Assembly (NCBI RefSeq): GCF_022965805.1 | Contig: NC_133104.1 | Location: 44,932,682-44,996,681, forward strand | Length of the DNA stretch: 64,000 nt | Source: Primulina eburnea | Lineage: Eukaryota > Streptophyta > Magnoliopsida > Lamiales > Gesneriaceae | Direction of reading: 5' to 3' | Shown: piece after piece, positions 52,039 to 63,608 of the stretch | Layout: each line of letters opens with the position of its first letter | Numbering within the stretch: position 1 is the stretch's first letter | The notes under the pieces: model-generated | What the model saw: only the letters and a program-made list of their open reading frames with translations | The model's database searches: none | What the model was told of the DNA's origin: nothing | Position numbers and translations under genes: made by a program

Positions 52039-55000
52039 TCATAGTATCCGGCACCTGCATCCAGAAGAATCTTGGGGCCCTTCAAACCATCGATCCCAGA
52101 TTGGATTTATCGGACCATTCGTTCTGAAAAGACACGGAAAATATCATATGACCGACTAAATGGTCGAATAGTACAGCTATTGGTTATGCATGATACGGGT
52201 CATGGGATCAAGTCAGATTGGATGAAAAATTCGTTATCAGTACCATGTTCAATTATGGAGAGAGGGAGGCCAGCAAGGCCGTTGCTCCTCCCTTCTAATT
52301 TTTCCTATATATTTGTACATTTTTCCCAAATCGTTGTTTGGATAGCCGACTCCGCAACTAACGGGAATGTAAATTTAGCACGTTAGGTTTCTGGCTTAGC
52401 TAGTCACCACTGACCATACTGATGGTACTCGTGAACAAGGACACAAGTTAGAGTTCTTACACAGGAAGAAGAGGGTCTGGTCTTCTCTCGATATTACTCA
52501 GCATCCTGTTAATAATAAAAGTACTATCAGGCATTTATATCATGTTAAAAACAGAAAAGTAGCACGTCTTTTAAAGATCTTCTCACTTACTCCTTACAAG
52601 CAGCTGATGCTTTCTCCATTTTCTCGAGCTGTTCCAATTCTTCCTGTGCACGTTGTCTTGCATAAGAAATTATTTATGGTAGAAAAAATCCATTTGGTAT
52701 TTAGTAATGTGATAATCACACTGAAAATTATCTTATTGCCAACGGTTGGATTATAATGCGGCATATTTCTTCCGTGGAATTACAATTAACACAGACACCA
52801 CAGGCTGGAAGATTTGGTGATCCAAAGTGCTCAAAATAGAAAGGTGGAGATGGATCACTATTCACTATTACATATTCTCTTATATATAGAAGGCTAACGA
52901 CTATCATGTGTAGGATTCCGAACATTCAGGAAAGTGAAGCAGAAAAGCCGTTGGGAAAAAAGAATCACAAGTACTTGCAGTTTACAATGTAACACTTCGA
53001 CTTTTGTAAGTACTTGCAGTTTACGGTAAATCAATTTGACTTGTGCAATGTCGTGACAATAAAATGATAGAAAATTCATCCTCGATTGGAAAATTTAAAA
53101 GTACAGATTCGCCAAAAATAACATATTACAGCAATCAGGTTTGAATTTTACAATTTAAAACCAACAAATTTAGAAGTATACGAACCAAAGCACTATAATT
53201 GCATTCTAAATGCTAATTATTCTACAGTATGGACGTACAAGTAAATATATGCACACGCGAAAATCAAATTACCATTAAGAAATCTATATGTGAAGATTGT
53301 GATCTATATAAAAGTGAAATAAATCAAAGTTCATTCTTTTTAAATTAGCTGACAGTTATGAGCACACTTTCACCAATTATTCTTTAAAATGTGTATAGGG
53401 ATTACAAAGAATACTCAGATAGATATCTTTTTAAAGACAAACAAGTAGATATTTTTTTAATTCCTTGGCAAGCATCATAAAAGATAATCAAGCATCCAAA
53501 CACATGCATAAGCTCATCTTGTGTCAGGTCCTGGGTCCACTAGGTGAGGATATGTACAAGCGAGATTGTGCATATGGAGTTACACAAGAAATTAATTCGC
53601 ATGCATTCCCACATTGAAAAAATAACTAATTCAACTTGCCCGAATAATACATTATACAACCTTATATCCTTATTAATACAGCCTCAACATTCTAATTTGG
53701 GATAGAGTATTACAATTTTCACCCACTGGACATGCGATGTACTCATCGTGTTCTTTCACATTCTAAAACTTTCACAAGTATATAGCTGGATTTTCCAGAC
53801 TTATAGTATCCTCAGGATTGCCCTTGATACAATTCTATCACTCTCCGAACCCACGAGAGGGGCCCATGCAAGCGACAACATACATGATGGGCTCCACGAA
53901 CAACTAGTTCGCATTTGTCATCACTCAACAAAATGATTAAACCATGTCGCTAAAATTGTTCGTTGTCGATCTCGTAAGTCCAATATGTTCCTTCAGCATT
54001 CATATGTGGAACAAGATATTATGTTGCTATTGAGAATCATTATGTATTTGGCGAAATTAGCAAAGTTTAATTCTTAACTAATTGATTAACAACAATATAC
54101 CTAAATTTTCTTTCAACATATTTACAATGTGGGCTAGTTGGTCAAGATAATTCAAAAACACATTGGATCAAGCTACGGGCTTGTCACCAATGTTCCATAT
54201 TTTAGTTGTATTTCTATTGCCATGTTTGAGGTGGGTAATACACAAATTCTCAAGTTTCTTCAGGCATAGCTTCAACAATCACACTAGTGAACCAAGATGT
54301 TCAACAATGTAATATAACTCAATCTAACTGCAGATTCAGTTTACTATACAGTATGCGCTTTTGGCTGAAGAATTATGTTGTACTTACTAGTTCTAGTAAA
54401 ATTTAAGTGCTCATAAGAAGCATTATTTTGCATTGATCACATTCACATCAATAGGCATGTTTTTTTTCCAAAAAAATGTTCTACACCATTTCCGAGAAAC
54501 ATGCCAGTAACAGAACACATGTATCCAACCAATGAACGGTCAAGTGAAAAACGATGGATGTCTGCATCTGCCCCTTGATTGTAAATTTATAAGGAGGGTT
54601 TGAATGTTTGAAGCTGAGTAATGGTAAATTATACTAAATAACACAAGTTGTATGAACCTATTGAGTCGAATTCCATTTTCTCACTTTGTAAAAGAAAGTT
54701 TATACTTCACCTTATACGTGAAGTCTACATACTTCATAAGGTCGACTTAACCATACTAAGCCCAAAAAAATTCTCAATTTTTTTAGTACTGATTGCGAAA
54801 AATGAAAATAAATATGGTTCCAACTACTACAGCGGATCATTGAACAATATTAAGAAAGCACAAGGTAAAAAGCTTAATTCTCTAAAACTTCAATTTCTTT
54901 TGTCACTGAAATGAAACAGAATTAGAAAAAAAAAGGAAAGAAAGAAAGAATCATCTTTCACCAGTAAAATAACATGTGCAGTGAAATTACAGCATCCCAG

Positions 55001-55199
55001 ACACAAGACAACATGAAAAAAATATGTGATAACAAAAACAGATAAAGGGCCAAGTCAAGAAAACAATAGAAGAAAAAACAACCTCCAAGAATCGAGTTTC
55101 TTGCTCAAGTCTCTTCAACTCAGCAGAAACCCTGTGTTTCCCTCTCGTATCCGCTGCTCCCACAGGCGATCGAAGCTCACCTGAACTCCCAGTTTGCAT
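52039..55199 (-). CDS. AGG1: Heterotrimeric G-protein gamma subunit (AGG1/AGG2 type)
   Basis: Pairs with G-beta and anchors the dimer to the plasma membrane. Four minus-strand exons: 55083-55199 (MQTGSSGELRSPVGAADTRG and on), 52591-52643 (EELEQLEKMEKASAACKE), 52461-52505 (MLSNIERRPDPLLPV) and 52039-52123 (NGPINPIWDRWFEGPQDSSG, ending CRCRIL). Each split codon joins in frame, giving 99 residues, matching the 98-100 of AGG1/AGG2. Features are the GKHRVSAELKRLEQE start of the coiled coil, the DPLLP motif, the W-D-R-W-F-E-G-P block and a C-terminal CaaX-like CRIL. The first intron is about 2.4 kb. The AGG1 or AGG2 assignment is not certain. Confidence 0.9.
52644..55082 (-). other. Large first intron of the G-gamma gene
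   Basis: 2.4 kb between exons 1 and 2, AT-rich. No nested gene is supported. Open frames at 53748-53936 and 54648-54914 are not recognisable. Confidence 0.55.
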
Positions 55200-55715
55200 T
55201 TTCAATATACTTCAGACGTATAAATAAGAACTAAACGCACAATCAAAAAACAAAGCAGACCCATACACAAAAAAAAAAAATTGAATTAAACAAGAAACAT
55301 AGGAAGAAGGAAACTTTTTCGGTTTGGTCTATGAAGTTCGATTTCGTCCAGGATCAACAAATGTGGCGAAAAGTTGGACTTTTTTGTCGCTTTTCTCACA
55401 AAGAATCGCATTGTGTTTTATATATTTCTTTTCATGTTCTCCTTTATTTGGTTATAGGCGAAAGTAGGTTAAACGATTTTCTTATAATGATTGATTTTGT
55501 TTATCTTTTTGTACTTTACTCCAAACGCATTAAAAATACAATATAATTATATATTTTTTTTCCTTTTTTGAAGTTAAAAATACGATAGAAATTGAGGTTG
55601 AAAATACAGCAAAAAATTTAGTCAAGTTTTATTTGGATAAAGACCTAGATTCTTCGAATAATATACTGCAAAGACTGAATAAACGTATATATACACAAAT
55701 TATTTTTCAAATTTA

Positions 55716-55775
<60 letters not shown>

Positions 55776-56195
55776 CAGCAGATCGAGCTAAATATGGACT
55801 GAAGCCCAGCAAAGTAAATATGGGCTTGTAAAAATGAAGCCGAGTTTTCAGTCCAATTTGATTATAACCATATATTTTTCAATGACATGAATTGGATACT
55901 TTGACTTTTTCTTTTCATTTCTGCTGAAAGCCGCTTATTCTCCAGATCAAAGTTTTCCTTACTGTTTAATGAAATGTTTTCTTCAAATAGTTAGTAATGC
56001 GAGGAGCATGACATTATAGTTTTCAGCCAGACCTCTCCTAATTGAAAAAACCAAAACTTCTTAATTCCAAAAACCGTTGTCGAAACTTCACTGTGTGCAC
56101 AAATTTTTTTTTTTAAAAAAAAGTATCAACTTCATATTTCTGGCTATGTCCTTGTTTTCATGTATTTATATGCCTCCTAGATAAAGAAATAAATA

Positions 56196-56226
<31 letters not shown>

Positions 56227-57426
56227 TTGTCAGATTTAAACGTTGCGTGTGAAATTTAGATCAAATTTTAAAATTTAATTTGAAGATGATATATACATTT
56301 TTCATATATGAAAAATACTTCCATTATATTTAATTTAATAAATAAATAAAAAGAAGAAAAAGATAGTTTATTTTAATGAGAAATTACAGTTGTCAATCAG
56401 GAGCAAAACGCGTCGACAGCAAAGAACATTTATGTCGTTTTGATTTAATTGTCAAAAGTCGCACACTTCCCACAGTCATAGGCTGTTTATGTTTATGCCT
56501 AACCATGTTTAGTCGTGCTGTTAATTAATGAGTAAAAAAAATAAAAAAGGATTTGCAGTATATATGTACATCATATGAATGAATGAAGTAAAACATGCTA
56601 AATATTCAACGGCGATTGCCCGTCCATATGTAGAAAATTAAACATTAAATTAATAATCTCCTTTTTTTGACAAGAATCTCAAAATTCGAGAAGAGCCAGC
56701 CACAAGTAGAAAACTAAAAGAATATATATAATATTGGATGAGAAAGAATTTAACTCGTATGAACGTAGAATTAGGTGGAGAAATTCCAAGAGAGAGTTTG
56801 AAAGGTCAAAGACGTTGAAATGGAAGTTGGTGAGTAAAAGAAACCGAGTATGGGACTATTTTGTCAAGGCCGGAGGAGGGAGATTCGGTCGTCTTCTTGA
56901 AGGGAAAACATACAATTAATACATATTTCTTCATTTTTGACCTATTCACTTTTTAATTTGATCAGCATGTTTTTCGTTGAATCTTGTCTCACATGTATGT
57001 CTACATTACTGTGTGTTACGTTTACCCATGACCATTTCTATTTTCACGTGCATTTTATCGATATATAAGTCATTCCAAGAAATGATATTACGATTTTCCT
57101 AGGCTTGCTTTTAATCAAGTGAGAAATGTATCCTGGTCTAATTCAAAATTTCGGAAAATTTATACATACTCCCACTAGTACAACATTGACCTACTCAATC
57201 CTTGACTAATCCTCGTTTTCTTTTATAATAATAATATTTTTTTGTAAACTTTCAAGAAAACTTGATGCGTTTACTACGGCTTTGTTTGTCCCATTTCTCG
57301 CTACTACATAAAGCCAGCCAGGATTGAGCTAGCTATACACAAAACAAAATAATACAGCCTCTCTCTCTCTCTCTCTCTCTCTGCGCAACCAGTTCGAGTA
57401 TTGTTATTTACCTGTAGAGGACCTCC
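55200..57426. repeat. Intergenic with (TA)n and (CT)n microsatellites
   Basis: A (TA)n run occupies about 55718-55771 and another 56197-56220. A (CT)n run at 57360-57381 lies in the leader of the calmodulin-like gene, a common position for plant 5'UTR CT tracts. The open frame 56734-56919 opens on TTG and has no recognised family. Confidence 0.6.
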
Positions 57427-58278
57427 ATGGCGGATGCAGTACTTAACGAAGAACAGATTGTTGAGTTCAAAGAAGCCTTCAGTCTATTTGACAAAGATGG
57501 TGATGGTTAGTGCATTTTCTTGGTCATTTTTCTGATGAGCTGAGAGGGATTAACTCGATGAAATTAGTTTTTTTTTTGTACCTTAGAGTTATCGTGGGTT
57601 TGTCCTAATTCATCCTGAAATGAAAATTTACATACGCTGCAGGTTGTATTACCATTGAAGAATTGGCAACAGTGATAAGATCTTTGGATCAGAACCCAAG
57701 TGAGGAGGAGCTTCAAGATATGATTAATGAAGTTGATTCTGACGGGAATGGCACCATCGAATTTGCTGAGTTCTTGACTCTCATGGCCAAGAAAGTCAAG
57801 GTACATAACGGTTTTAGTACCAATATTGTGATGTATACTCTTCTCCGCATTTTGCGTGCGTGCATGAACAAACAATTCTGATTTTGCAGGACACTGATTC
57901 GGAGGTGGAGCTCAAGGAAGCATTCAAAGTGTTCGACAAAGATCAAAATGGTTACATTTCTGCTACTGAGGTATGACCAAAGCTAAAATTTAGTTAAATC
58001 TTGTAAGAGTTCTTTTAATATTAGTTTAGGATCTTTTTTTTATGGAAGATTTTTAGGTGTAGATAGATTAATTTCCAACGCCATTTCTACTTATTACATT
58101 ATCATATCCTTGATTATTTTTTAATGGCATTTTGTGGCAGCTTCGTCATGTAATGATCAATTTAGGGGAAAAATTAAGCGATGATGAGGTTGAGCAGATG
58201 ATTAGAGAAGCCGATTTGGATGGCGACGGACAAGTTAACTACGATGAATTTGTGAAGATGATGATGACTATTGGTTGA
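57427..58278 (+). CDS. Calmodulin-like protein with four EF-hands (CML8/CML11-like)
   Basis: A calcium sensor. Exons: 57427-57505, 57643-57800, 57890-57970, 58141-58278, GT-AG, giving 151 residues. Four complete EF loops: DKDGDGCITIEE (22-33), [12 protein letters not shown] (58-69), [12 protein letters not shown] (95-106) and [12 protein letters not shown] (131-142), each with acidic residues at positions 1, 3 and 12, so all should bind calcium. Cys at position 7 of loop 1 is characteristic of plant calmodulins. It differs from true calmodulin by two extra residues and by substitutions such as [20 protein letters not shown]. An N-terminal [20 protein letters not shown] and no C-terminal extension place it with CML8/11. 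Intact. Confidence 0.93.
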
Positions 58279-59224
58279 AAACTAGCTTCATGTTAACTTT
58301 CTTTTAAGTTGAGTCTTTTTCCAATTGTTTTATTATTGCTGGTTTGTTTTTCCAATTAAATTGAAGATAGAGATTGGATTTCTATTTTTTTTTACCGAGT
58401 TAATTGATTATAAATGTTGACTTCCTGTTCCAATAAAAATCGTGAAGATGTTCGAATATTTCGATATGATCTCAAACTCAAGACATAATTCAAATCGAAT
58501 TAAATAACTTTACTTTTTTTTTTATATATATATATATTTGATTCGTTTAAGCGACATTTGACTAAATTCAGCTCATTTACGCCCTAATTCAACTTATTTA
58601 CACCCCTACCGTAAGCCAACCATGAAAATTATGGCTACTTCATTTCTCATCTCAAGTCAACTTCTCTGGCGTTTAAACGAATTTTCAGTCAAAATATAAA
58701 ATTTATCACCATAAATTTTACAATTAAAATACACTTAAATTTTGGCCAGTAAATTAATGTAATTTAAAAATATTGAAAACGAACAAAATTCATCGATGCA
58801 AAAGCAACAACAATAAGACTGAGTAGGGAAAAAATATAAATGATAAGAATGAAAGTAACATTGAAACGTGGTCTTGGCAAAGGTGCGGATTACGAAAGCA
58901 TTATCGACCAAACAAAATTAACATCCAAAGTCACATTATCAGACTTCCCCTGGACCACTCCCCTAGTGCATTCAAAGGAACAAAAGAAAACTTGAGTGGT
59001 CTCAGCAAAATCTAAATAAGCACCAATAACTTCACTCACCTCAGCCACGGTCTACAAGTTATGCAAATGCAGACAATGTATGATACCATAAAAAAAGGAT
59101 TAATTTACAAAGATGTTCTAATGACGATCAGTGCAGTCATCGCATTTTTTTGACTCACGAACAAAAATATAAAAGATAACATCTTATTGCTTCAAGATGG
59201 TGAAGGTTAAATTATTAACAGTGA
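58279..59224. other. Intergenic, no gene seen
   Basis: 3' flank of the calmodulin-like gene and AT-rich DNA. No feature seen. Confidence 0.4.
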
Positions 59225-61450
59225 CTTGCCTCCATTAACTTGCCAAGGTCGAACTTGGGAGTTTTTACGATCTTAATCTTCCTAATGTACACATTTTGCA
59301 GAGGGTAATTGCTAGAAGTAGCCTTCTCTGTCTCTTTTCCAATTCACTCAGGAATGAACTTCTGAACCAAATCCTTGAGATCACAATATTGTGCCTGGTT
59401 AACCATGATTTCCCGCATCTTCCTTCGGATCTGAAGGAATAACAATAATCCACATGAAATTGATATATTACTAAAATAGAACATTTACTCCAACATAAGC
59501 TGCACCAAGTTGAGGATGAAGGCACATATACAAGTGTATAAATTTGAAACAAGTCTGTAATAATACAAATATTTACTTGACGAATTTGACTGGACTGTGC
59601 GTAACAAGTCCTCTTCTGCTGATTCACACACTTCATGGTGAAACCAATGCAAAACATCCTCAGAGTATAACTGTCAGTTGCCTTGACATCAACATGAGCC
59701 TCAACTTATCAGTAGTAAAGTCCATACCCTGCAGGTCACCCAGAAAATGGAAGGCATTAGATATACAGAATGCACGTATCACAAAAGTGTGCAGCATCTT
59801 TGGCTCCTTCATACCCAGAAGTTTGTGAGAACATTCTTTCCGAATATCTTCAACTCTCAAGCGGATCTTTCTGAAGGCATTGTCTTCATCACCTTGAAGG
59901 TCAGCCAAAGACACCTCAACGACACAATGCTTGAGTCCCTCTGAAGCAATCTGATAAAAAGAATAACAGTTGAACATGATAAGTGTAAACTAGAAAACTG
60001 TCAACAAAATATTTTGGAATAGATTATCGGAAAGCATAAAAAACATTTAACTCAATTAGTACAAGCTCTGAATTTCATAATTTCAAAATGCACGCAAAAA
60101 ACTATCAAATAAAAATGAAAAAGGCCATTTTCTCTTTATTCCAGCATTTTCTTATCTACCTAGCATCTCCTCCTGAGTAACATTAGTTAAAACATCAACA
60201 CCAGTCATGCAACAACGCCCTCAAACATATTCATAACCTAAACAACCAAAAAAACTTTCGTTGAGAAGCACAGGTCTTGGTATGCTTTAGAGGTTGAAGG
60301 CACCATTTAACGCATTTTTAATGTAGGGATGGATGAATACACGTCACTTTCATTTTTGTATGGAGTCGTAAATATTTTTTATATTGTCTTGCATAAAGAT
60401 TGTAAGAGATTGCTTAGGTTGTAAATTATCTATATTATGGAATCTCATTTTAATAAAGTATGCTTCTCATTTTGCGCCTTGCCCTTAAACTCTATAATAC
60501 ACAAATGCTTTAGTGAAAAATCCACTTGTATAACCATGGATTTTACCTTAATTTAGACAATAAAATCGTGAAAGAGTTCAAAAGCATGTAAAACCAGACT
60601 CCAACATCCACCAAAAGATTTAAATAAAATATTAATGTATCAATGAAACAGTAATGACATGCAACAAGATCCTTTGCAAAATGTTTACTTCACATATATA
60701 AATGTAACACGATGAATACATTTCTTCGAAATAAGTAAATTAACAATTGTTTGGACCCAAGATCCAAACAGATGAGAAAGAGAAACACTAAAATATCAGA
60801 CAATACAAAGCAAGACTACAGAAAGAACGGTTGAGATTTTCACAGAAAAAAGATGCAAATAAAATCCAACACAGATCAGCCAACAGGTGCAACAAAGTAT
60901 ACAAAATTCGGGGAATAAACATTATTCTGATAACCAAAAAGTGAACAGCAACAGCAAGCTGGTGAAACACTCCCATCAAAGATTTGAGAAAATCACAGAA
61001 AGGTATATCCGAATTTCACAAGCAATAGTTCCTTCGATATTAACCCGCAGGATGAATAAAAACGAAATCTTTGATCTGAAACATGATACAAAAAAGCAAT
61101 AGTTCCTTCGATATTAACCCGCAGGATGAATAAAAACGAAATCTTTATCTGAAACATGATACAATAATTATTATACCTTTGTACCCTGAGTACGAGTAAC
61201 AAGGGTTTTGCCAACATTTCTGGTATTGAATATTGAAGGCGCTTTAATATCATACCAATCTTTTTTTAGTAAACGGATCGGTCCTATCATCACTCAAAAA
61301 CGCAAATTTAGCCAAAAACTGGCAATTTATTGAAATTAGCACCATAACAGAATACGCACGCTTTCTTCTTGCCTCCCTTCTTACCCTTTGAAATCTCTTG
61401 TTCTTGCTGAAAATAAACGATAAGAATCAAATGTACTCCGAGTGTGGCCA
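59225..61450 (-). pseudogene. 40S ribosomal protein S3a (eS1) unprocessed pseudogene
   Basis: The parent encodes a small-subunit protein of about 260 residues. Recognisable minus-strand blocks: near 61395-61430 (KNKR, then a frame change where one A is missing); 61190-61300 (DWYDIKAPS with an extra A in the preceding run, then RNVGKTLV after a further shift); 59840-59950 ([20 protein letters not shown] and [16 protein letters not shown], then a 2-base loss); 59690-59740 (MDFTTDKLR, followed by a deletion of about a dozen codons); 59580-59655 ([15 protein letters not shown]); 59225-59430 ([25 protein letters not shown], then a TGA stop, and [20 protein letters not shown]). The first codon context reads TTG instead of ATG. 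Introns are kept, so it is a duplicated gene that decayed, not a retrocopy. Some short exons may still be transcribed. Confidence 0.85.
61021..61166. repeat. 74-bp tandem duplication in the RPS3a pseudogene
   Basis: AGCAATAGTTCCTTCGATAT begins copies at 61021 and 61095. The second lacks a G in CTTTGATCTG. Two units, about 98% alike. Confidence 0.88.
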
Positions 61451-62453
61451 AGAACCCTAGTAATTTTTTATTGATTAATGTACTCGTTTTGGACTACAAG
61501 TGTTTCGATTGTTTTTGGGTTTATTGGGCTACCCACCCCTTCTCAACTCATACATGGGACCTGGGAAAGATACTATTTTTAATCCGTATATGTGTAACAA
61601 TTTCTGGAAATTAATTTCCTCAAGTAGGTGTGATCCTCCAAATTTTTTATAAAAAAAGGCCAATATTTGTTATAATTTATTCTGAAACTTCATATTCATC
61701 CGAAGAAATGATTGATAAAGTAAGAAATCTCATATCCAGAAATTTCAAAATGTTTAATTTGACGATTTCAAATTCACAGCAAATTCTACCGCTACAGTAT
61801 TATTATTATTATTGCCATGAGCAAATATAAATAAACAATTTAATAAGTTACGGTGCTATTTTATATGAGTTGACCTAATAATGAACTATTTTATAGTATC
61901 ATATATTACGTTGTTAATTGGTTGTGTGTAACTTGTTCATGAGCTGGGTTAAACGAAAATACTGTAGAAGTTTTCTCGAAAACAAAATGTGAAGTAATAA
62001 ATCTTACTGATGACCACTACTTTCTTCGACTATATACAGACTTGTATTTTTTTTTATTATTATTATTTATGATATGAAAATTTACAATTGTTATCTTTTA
62101 ATACATACTGATTAAACTTATACTTACAAATCATGTCAATCAAATAATTCACGACAAACAAATCATGTGAAGCAAGCTCATCCAAAAAAATATGGCAAGA
62201 AAATGTAATTTACATCTCTCACCTACTTCACCTGGTCATAATCCTTAAACACATTATTATTATTATTATTATTATTATTGTTGTTATTATTATGTACAGT
62301 GTTTTCTTCGAAGTTCAACCTTCCCTTTCTTGTAACAACCAGAGCCGAAAAATATTAAAGAAAAGCAACAAAAAACATAACAAAATAGAAGTCAAGAAAA
62401 GTACAAACAATCACATCTAGAAAAAAGTAAAAACGTGAACTTGATCAAGGCAA
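61451..62453. repeat. Intergenic with (TTA)n microsatellite
   Basis: A run of TTA trinucleotides lies at about 62249-62292, broken by TTG units. Otherwise AT-rich; 3' flank of the LRX-like gene. No gene seen. Confidence 0.55.
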
Positions 62454-63608
62454 TCAATAATGATACGGCGGCGGCGGCGGCGGCAGAGAAGGCGGAGGCG
62501 GTGATGGAGGTGGAGCCGGCCGAGACGCACAGCCGAAAGCGCTACAAGCAACTGGATGTGAATAAAAAGCACGGCATTCTTCATCAGAACGCTGTTTAGG
62601 CTTGTATGGTATACAATTCATGGAATCATCCTTAGCTTTGATTTTCCGACACGAACTTGGCTCTGTACAGAAGTAATTATCAGCAAAAGTGAAATTCTCC
62701 AGCCTCGGCAACGAACAGATGCTCTCAGGAATCGCCCCGGAGAGCTTGTTATGAGCAACATTCAGCTGTTCCAGGGACTTCATGTTGCCAATAGATTCCG
62801 GCAAACTCCCGACAAGCTTGTTAGAACTCACATCAAACACTGTCAATTTAGTCAAAAGCCCGATTTCCTGAGGCAAGCACCCTACCAGTTCAGCGTTACT
62901 GATGATAATTTCGTTCAGGGTTTTTGCCATTTTGCCTATACTTGAAGGCAAGCAACCCTGGAGCTTGTTATTGGCAAGAACTAAAACAGAAACTGTTGAG
63001 TTCCCGATGTTTTTAGGAAGAGTGAACCGAAAATCATTGTTGTTTATGAAAATCGCGTCGAATTTTTTGTCAAATAAGCCTGGTGGAACCTTTCCCTGGA
63101 ATTTGTTAAATCGAATATCCAGGAATTTGAGCGAAGGCAGACAAAGAACGACAGAAGGGAATTTTCCAGACAGAAGATTATTACTAACATCAAGTTCATA
63201 TAAGAGATGGAGATTACGAAAACTATCTGGGATTGTGCCTTTGAATCGGTTCGAGTTCAAATGGAACAAAGCAAGATCAGTTAACTGGCCAAGTTCTTCT
63301 GGCAATGAACCTGAAATCCCACCATGATTTAAATCGACCCCAGCTACCGTGATTACGAGTGGATCATCGGGGGCCGGGGCGCAGAAAATTCCATTATATT
63401 TGCAAACATCAGGGCCATACCAGTTTGAAGTGAAGTTCTTGGGATCATCTGTGATGGCATGTTTCCAGGCTTGGAGGGCTAAGAATGCATTGAAAAGTCT
63501 AGGATTTGGAAGTGGGGTGGAATAGTTTGATGCTTGCAGAGATGGTTTCGAGAAGAGGAATACAAGGGAGAGGAATTTGAAAATGGCTAATGGATTAATT
63601 ATCTTCAT
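62454..63608 (-). CDS. LRR-extensin-like (LRX/PEX-like) cell-wall protein with short proline-rich tail
   Basis: A single exon of 384 residues. A signal peptide covers about residues 1-25 (ending KPSLQA). The conserved cap is NWYGPDVCKYNGIFCAPAPD, followed by about ten LRRs (DLALFHLNSNRFKGTIPDSF, LYELDVSNNLLSGKFPSVV, VSVLVLANNKLQGCLPSSIG, MKSLEQLNVAHNKLSG). A Cys-rich hinge NCIPYKPKQRSDEECRAF follows. The C-terminal PPPSPPPPSLPPPPPP is only about 20 residues, with a single SPPPP. LRX proteins bind RALF peptides through the LRR domain and are held in the wall by a long extensin domain; that anchor is almost absent here. It is close to the LRX group over the LRRs and intact as an ORF. A (TA)n-rich promoter follows at 63715-63770. 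Confidence 0.9.
   Translation of the reverse strand: MKIINPLAIFKFLSLVFLFSKPSLQASNYSTPLPNPRLFNAFLALQAWKHAITDDPKNFTSNWYGPDVCKYNGIFCAPAPDDPLVITVAGVDLNHGGISGSLPEELGQLTDLALFHLNSNRFKGTIPDSFRNLHLLYELDVSNNLLSGKFPSVVLCLPSLKFLDIRFNKFQGKVPPGLFDKKFDAIFINNNDFRFTLPKNIGNSTVSVLVLANNKLQGCLPSSIGKMAKTLNEIIISNAELVGCLPQEIGLLTKLTVFDVSSNKLVGSLPESIGNMKSLEQLNVAHNKLSGAIPESICSLPRLENFTFADNYFCTEPSSCRKIKAKDDSMNCIPYKPKQRSDEECRAFYSHPVACSAFGCASRPAPPPSPPPPSLPPPPPPYHY

Noticed and set aside
56734..56919. Basic 61-residue ORF, possible small peptide
   Set aside because: No ATG at its start, no match to known small-peptide families, no promoter evidence.
59544..59944. Plus-strand ORFs over the RPS3a region
   Set aside because: Antisense shadows of the S3a pseudogene exons.
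62902..63327. 141-residue plus-strand ORF
   Set aside because: Antisense shadow of the LRX-like gene.
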